From Parasponia andersonii (lineage: Eukaryota; Streptophyta; Magnoliopsida; Rosales; Cannabaceae), in contig JXTB01000240.1 in NCBI GenBank assembly GCA_002914805.1, positions 284,776 through 348,775 of the forward strand: 64,000 nucleotides of DNA. The letters are read 5' to 3'. The notes under the pieces were generated by a model. It did no database searches and was not told the origin of the DNA. It saw only the letters and a program-made list of their open reading frames with translations. Below, piece by piece: positions 60,743 to 64,000 of this stretch. Positions within the stretch are counted from its first letter, which is position 1, and each line of letters begins with the position of its first letter. Position numbers and translations under genes: made by a program.

Positions 60743-63700
60743 TGTAACGCCCTCTTTATCCTCCTACTACTAGTGGAAATTTATTAACTTTCTATTTACA
60801 AGGCGTTACTTTTAGAAGATAGTCCTGTAATTATTTTTCCAAAATACAGGCCAATTCGAGCTTTTTATTTTCTTTAAAACTCTATGGATAGCTGACTTTA
60901 CTTACATACATGATTAGTATATACATATATTACAAAACGAAACATAGTAAATAGGTACTAAAAAAAACGAACTAAAAATAACTTTATTGAGAGACTGCAA
61001 AACATCCCAAAATACACAAACTAGCCCCCCCCCCCAACAAGTGGTCAAAATATCCATATGTACAACACCAAGGTTGAGCCTCTACTTCAACTCACAAGCT
61101 CATGCTGTCATCTCAATCATTACCTGCAACATAAGACTATAATGAGCTACAACTTAGTAAGTAAAATAATGGATGACATGTTGCTCAATGACATGAATTA
61201 AATGTATGATCGTGCTTGCTTAAATGTTTTGGTATAAATAATTTCCTTTAGACCCTTCCTTGTCTTGTGCCCACTGTCCGGTTCAGCACTGTACCTGCAG
61301 GGCTTCCTGAATTAATGATATCTCATGGGTTCTCCTCCCGCCGGCTCTTACCATAGTGGGGCTCGTTACTAACCTTAGTCTATCGTTACCCGTTGAGCTC
61401 AAGAGATAAGGCGGCCCGAGACTGTAGTTTAGTCTATTATATAATTTGGAGGAGGAATATTGTGGCAAACCTTTTGACTAATCCTGTCACACTTGCCCCT
61501 CTCCTGGGGCTGCCACTCTGAAACTGTAAATATTTATCCTGCTTCCCCGTAACAGTGACACAAAACCTTCTAAAAGTTACCTGGTCTTAACTTCTCTATG
61601 ATAAAATAGTTTCACACAATAATACTAAGGCATTTCATAAATCATATTACCCTCCTTAAACTTTTTCATAAAACATGCATGGTTATATGGTGTACATAAT
61701 AATACCACACCAAAATTTACCAAGCATATATATGCTGAAATCGAAATGCGAATGGTCATACTCATAACCAGAATAAATGCAAAACATGAAAACATAATAG
61801 ATACTTATATAGTACATAATTCTTGTGTTGCAGTTGAGTACTTTACTTACTTCGTGTCCTGAATAGAAATGAATTGTGGAAAGGGTCAATATCCTCTAGA
61901 GATTGGTGTGCTATTCACTTGTCATAGTTTATAGGTATTCAAAATATATATTTTGCCAAAAGAATGCATCAAGATACTCGAACAATTCCGAAATCAGAAT
62001 TTTCACGAAATTAGGAAACTTGATTTTAAAATGACTCAGAAGCATATAAATCACTTAAAGTACTTGGCAGTCAATAAGTAGCATTGAAAAATTGTTCAAA
62101 GGTATTTAAATATGACTGCTAGTTCATTAGCACAAAAATGATCCAAAATGGAACATAATTTTGTAAAACTAGTCCATTTGCTCCTAAATGGTGCCATTTC
62201 ATTTTTAAAATATTTGGATAGCATCTCTCCTATTTTTAGGATGTTCCCACATGATTAAAATCATGGTTTTAAACCTGCAATAGTAATTAGAAATCCAAAT
62301 TCCCACATATACACATCAAGAGGATTACTTAGAACAATCTAAGTGCACTTGAACTCTTTTTCGATTTCAACAAGTTTCAAACCACTTTTACACTTGTGTG
62401 TCATCACAAGCAGCCACCAAATGAGTGTAATAGACAATAGGATCAATAAGATATACATTCTAAATTTAAGAAATCAGATTACAAATATAGAAATCTTAAT
62501 CTATTACACATAAAAACACTTAACTCCATAAATTGCAAACTTTGGGGCTTTAGGTTTAACTTTAATCCTCCACTTAAATTTTATGTTTCCATCAATATAT
62601 AAGGGTTCCTAGGACCATTATTTATCAAATAATAGCTTAGGTTTAAGAGCTAAAATAAAGGAAATTCACTACAAATTCAAAATCCAACATAAACCTTACC
62701 TTAACTAGTTTGAGTCTTTGCTAGATTTCATGCCTTCTATCTCCACCAAACTGATTCCCAAAGCTTAGAAATAGATTTTTGGACTTAAGAAAACCTGAAG
62801 AAACCTTTGTTTAAGTGGAAATAAGTAGAGAATTGAAATTAAAGGACAAGACCTAGAAAGAAGAACTTAATAGAATTAACTTGACTAGTTTTGGTCTATC
62901 TTGCTTTCAAGAGCTCCAATTTGAGTTCTACCACTTGGAAACTCTTGGATATGTTTGAGAGAAGTTGAGAGAAGTCAGAAAAAGCATTGGAGAGTTTCAG
63001 GTCGTGGCTAGAGAGAAAGGGAAAGCAAATGACCAGATTTGACCCAAAATCAACACTTAATGGCGAAGAAAAGGTATAACTTAAATTCTAAAGGGTATTT
63101 TGGGTATTTTGCACATCACTTTCCATGTGTCCAGCTCTAGAACATCCTTAGCATAGTTATCACATTGCTGGTCACTCCTATATACCCAAGTGTAGCCAAA
63201 GTTGGTGAATCCTACCTTAGAACGTGAAAACTAGTCATACTTTGACTTATGATCCTATATGGCCAATCTTATTGTAATTTGGTGGAACCTAGCCCCTTAA
63301 GCAATCATTAAACATAAAAAGAAAGTCAATTAGACTCCAATTAACAATGCAAACATAGTATTAGCACTCAATTATTAGAATGCACAAAAACGACATTACG
63401 TAATTAAGCTTAATCTAAGCTAGCTTATTACAACTAAATATGAATAAGTGTCCTGAATGCCACCTCGTGCTTACCTGGAGCCGACAAATAAAATGCTATA
63501 ACTAAGTCCTAGACATTGAATTAAGCCTATTTGACATGTTAAACACACAGTGAATTTGGCTCCGAAGTACGTAAAAATTGCATTTTACCGAAAAACACTA
63601 TTTGACCAAGTTATCAACAAGTACGATCTTAATACATGTGCACATAGAATTAGTTTCATAATTATATTCTTTGTTCTTTTAGCACACCGAGCTCTCTCTC

Positions 63701-63896
63701 TGAGGGTATTAAACCTTTACACTGCATCGGGACACTTCGACAATCATTAGTGTAATAACATGTATGTAAAAGCACATAACATAAGGAATGAGCATATTTT
63801 TATGAAACTAGTATTAATGACTTCTAGATGCCTAATATACAATTAGAACATGTTTATTATTGGCTCTCTTAATTATGTGAGGAGCTGGATGTCACA
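60743..63896 (-). mobile_element. Solo LTR (gypsy-type, 3.15 kb), inverted copy of the one at 4086-6930
   Basis: Read on the minus strand it starts TGTGACATCCAGC at 63896 and ends GGGCGTTACA at 60743. The flanks TTTTT (60738-60742 and 63897-63901) fit a 5-bp duplication, though low complexity weakens that. From about 63890 to 61860 it aligns with 4086-6080 of the other copy, including the ATGATTTTAATCATG region and the GGGCATTAGGTT-like part; the remaining third is more diverged. No coding domain. Confidence 0.8.
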
Positions 63897-64000
63897 TTTT
63901 TACTCATTCTTCACACTCTCCTTACCGAAAACTTTCTCTCTCTCTCTCTTACCCTAAAACTATATGTTCCCATTCCTACTCAAATTTCTCTCTATATTAC
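63897..64000. other. Right edge, non-coding
   Basis: AT- and CT-rich sequence with a short CT run (63934-63949). Probably the continuation of the SIRE-type element's 3' part. Confidence 0.3.

Overview
The window is nuclear DNA of a flowering plant, almost certainly a eudicot. It is AT-rich, carries one intron-containing host gene with canonical GT-AG splice sites, and is otherwise filled with nested LTR retrotransposon fossils (Ty1/copia with SIRE and other lineages, plus long non-coding LTRs of Ty3/gypsy type), CACTA-type DNA transposons, a Mutator-type MITE and microsatellites. The species cannot be named from the sequence. No bacterial-style operon, CRISPR array, rRNA or convincing tRNA gene was seen.

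The one well supported host gene is a YABBY transcription factor (YABBY2 subfamily) on the minus strand. Its six coding exons run from 45536 down to 36121 and give a 185-residue protein with an intact C2C2 zinc finger and YABBY domain. Intron 5 (36250-40415) is swollen by a 217-bp Mutator-type MITE (37486-37702, 9-bp target duplication) lying almost against a 2.49-kb solo LTR (37719-40209, 5-bp duplication GTGTG). The leader and promoter side (45537-46112) is full of GA/CT repeats.

Layout: 1-3108, rearranged copia element, minus strand, running off the left edge. 3109-11104, an old LTR-like repeat apparently split by a CACTA element (3367-9365), itself split by a solo LTR (4086-6930, duplication TTATC). 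About 11110-12990, decayed copia pol, minus. 13581-13705, a long hairpin. 14340-18879, SIRE-type copia remains, minus. 18880-21474, mostly unexplained, with a weak small-ORF candidate near 20.1-20.5 kb. 21475-23344, an incomplete LTR, minus, same family as the one in YABBY intron 5. 23345-33862, a copia element whose 3' LTR is split by a second copia element (27798-33506). 33863-36120, YABBY downstream sequence. 36121-46112, YABBY. 46113-48485, intergenic. 48486-48726, a CACTA end. 48727-53326, a gypsy-like element without recognisable coding sequence and with a 653-bp assembly gap. 53327-60458 and beyond, a SIRE copia fossil whose gag is split by a solo LTR (54298-55746, duplication GTGAT). 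60743-63896, a second copy, inverted, of the solo LTR at 4086-6930. 60459-60742 and 63897-64000 flank it.

The elements do not work together as a system. The biology worth following is how mobile elements have reshaped a developmental gene and how insertions record their order: LTR > CACTA > solo LTR on the left, copia > copia in the middle, gypsy and copia > solo LTRs on the right. Four solo LTRs (4086, 37719, 54298 and 60743) have recognisable ends and target duplications, pointing to frequent LTR-LTR recombination in this genome. I did not find a convincing previously undescribed molecular system.
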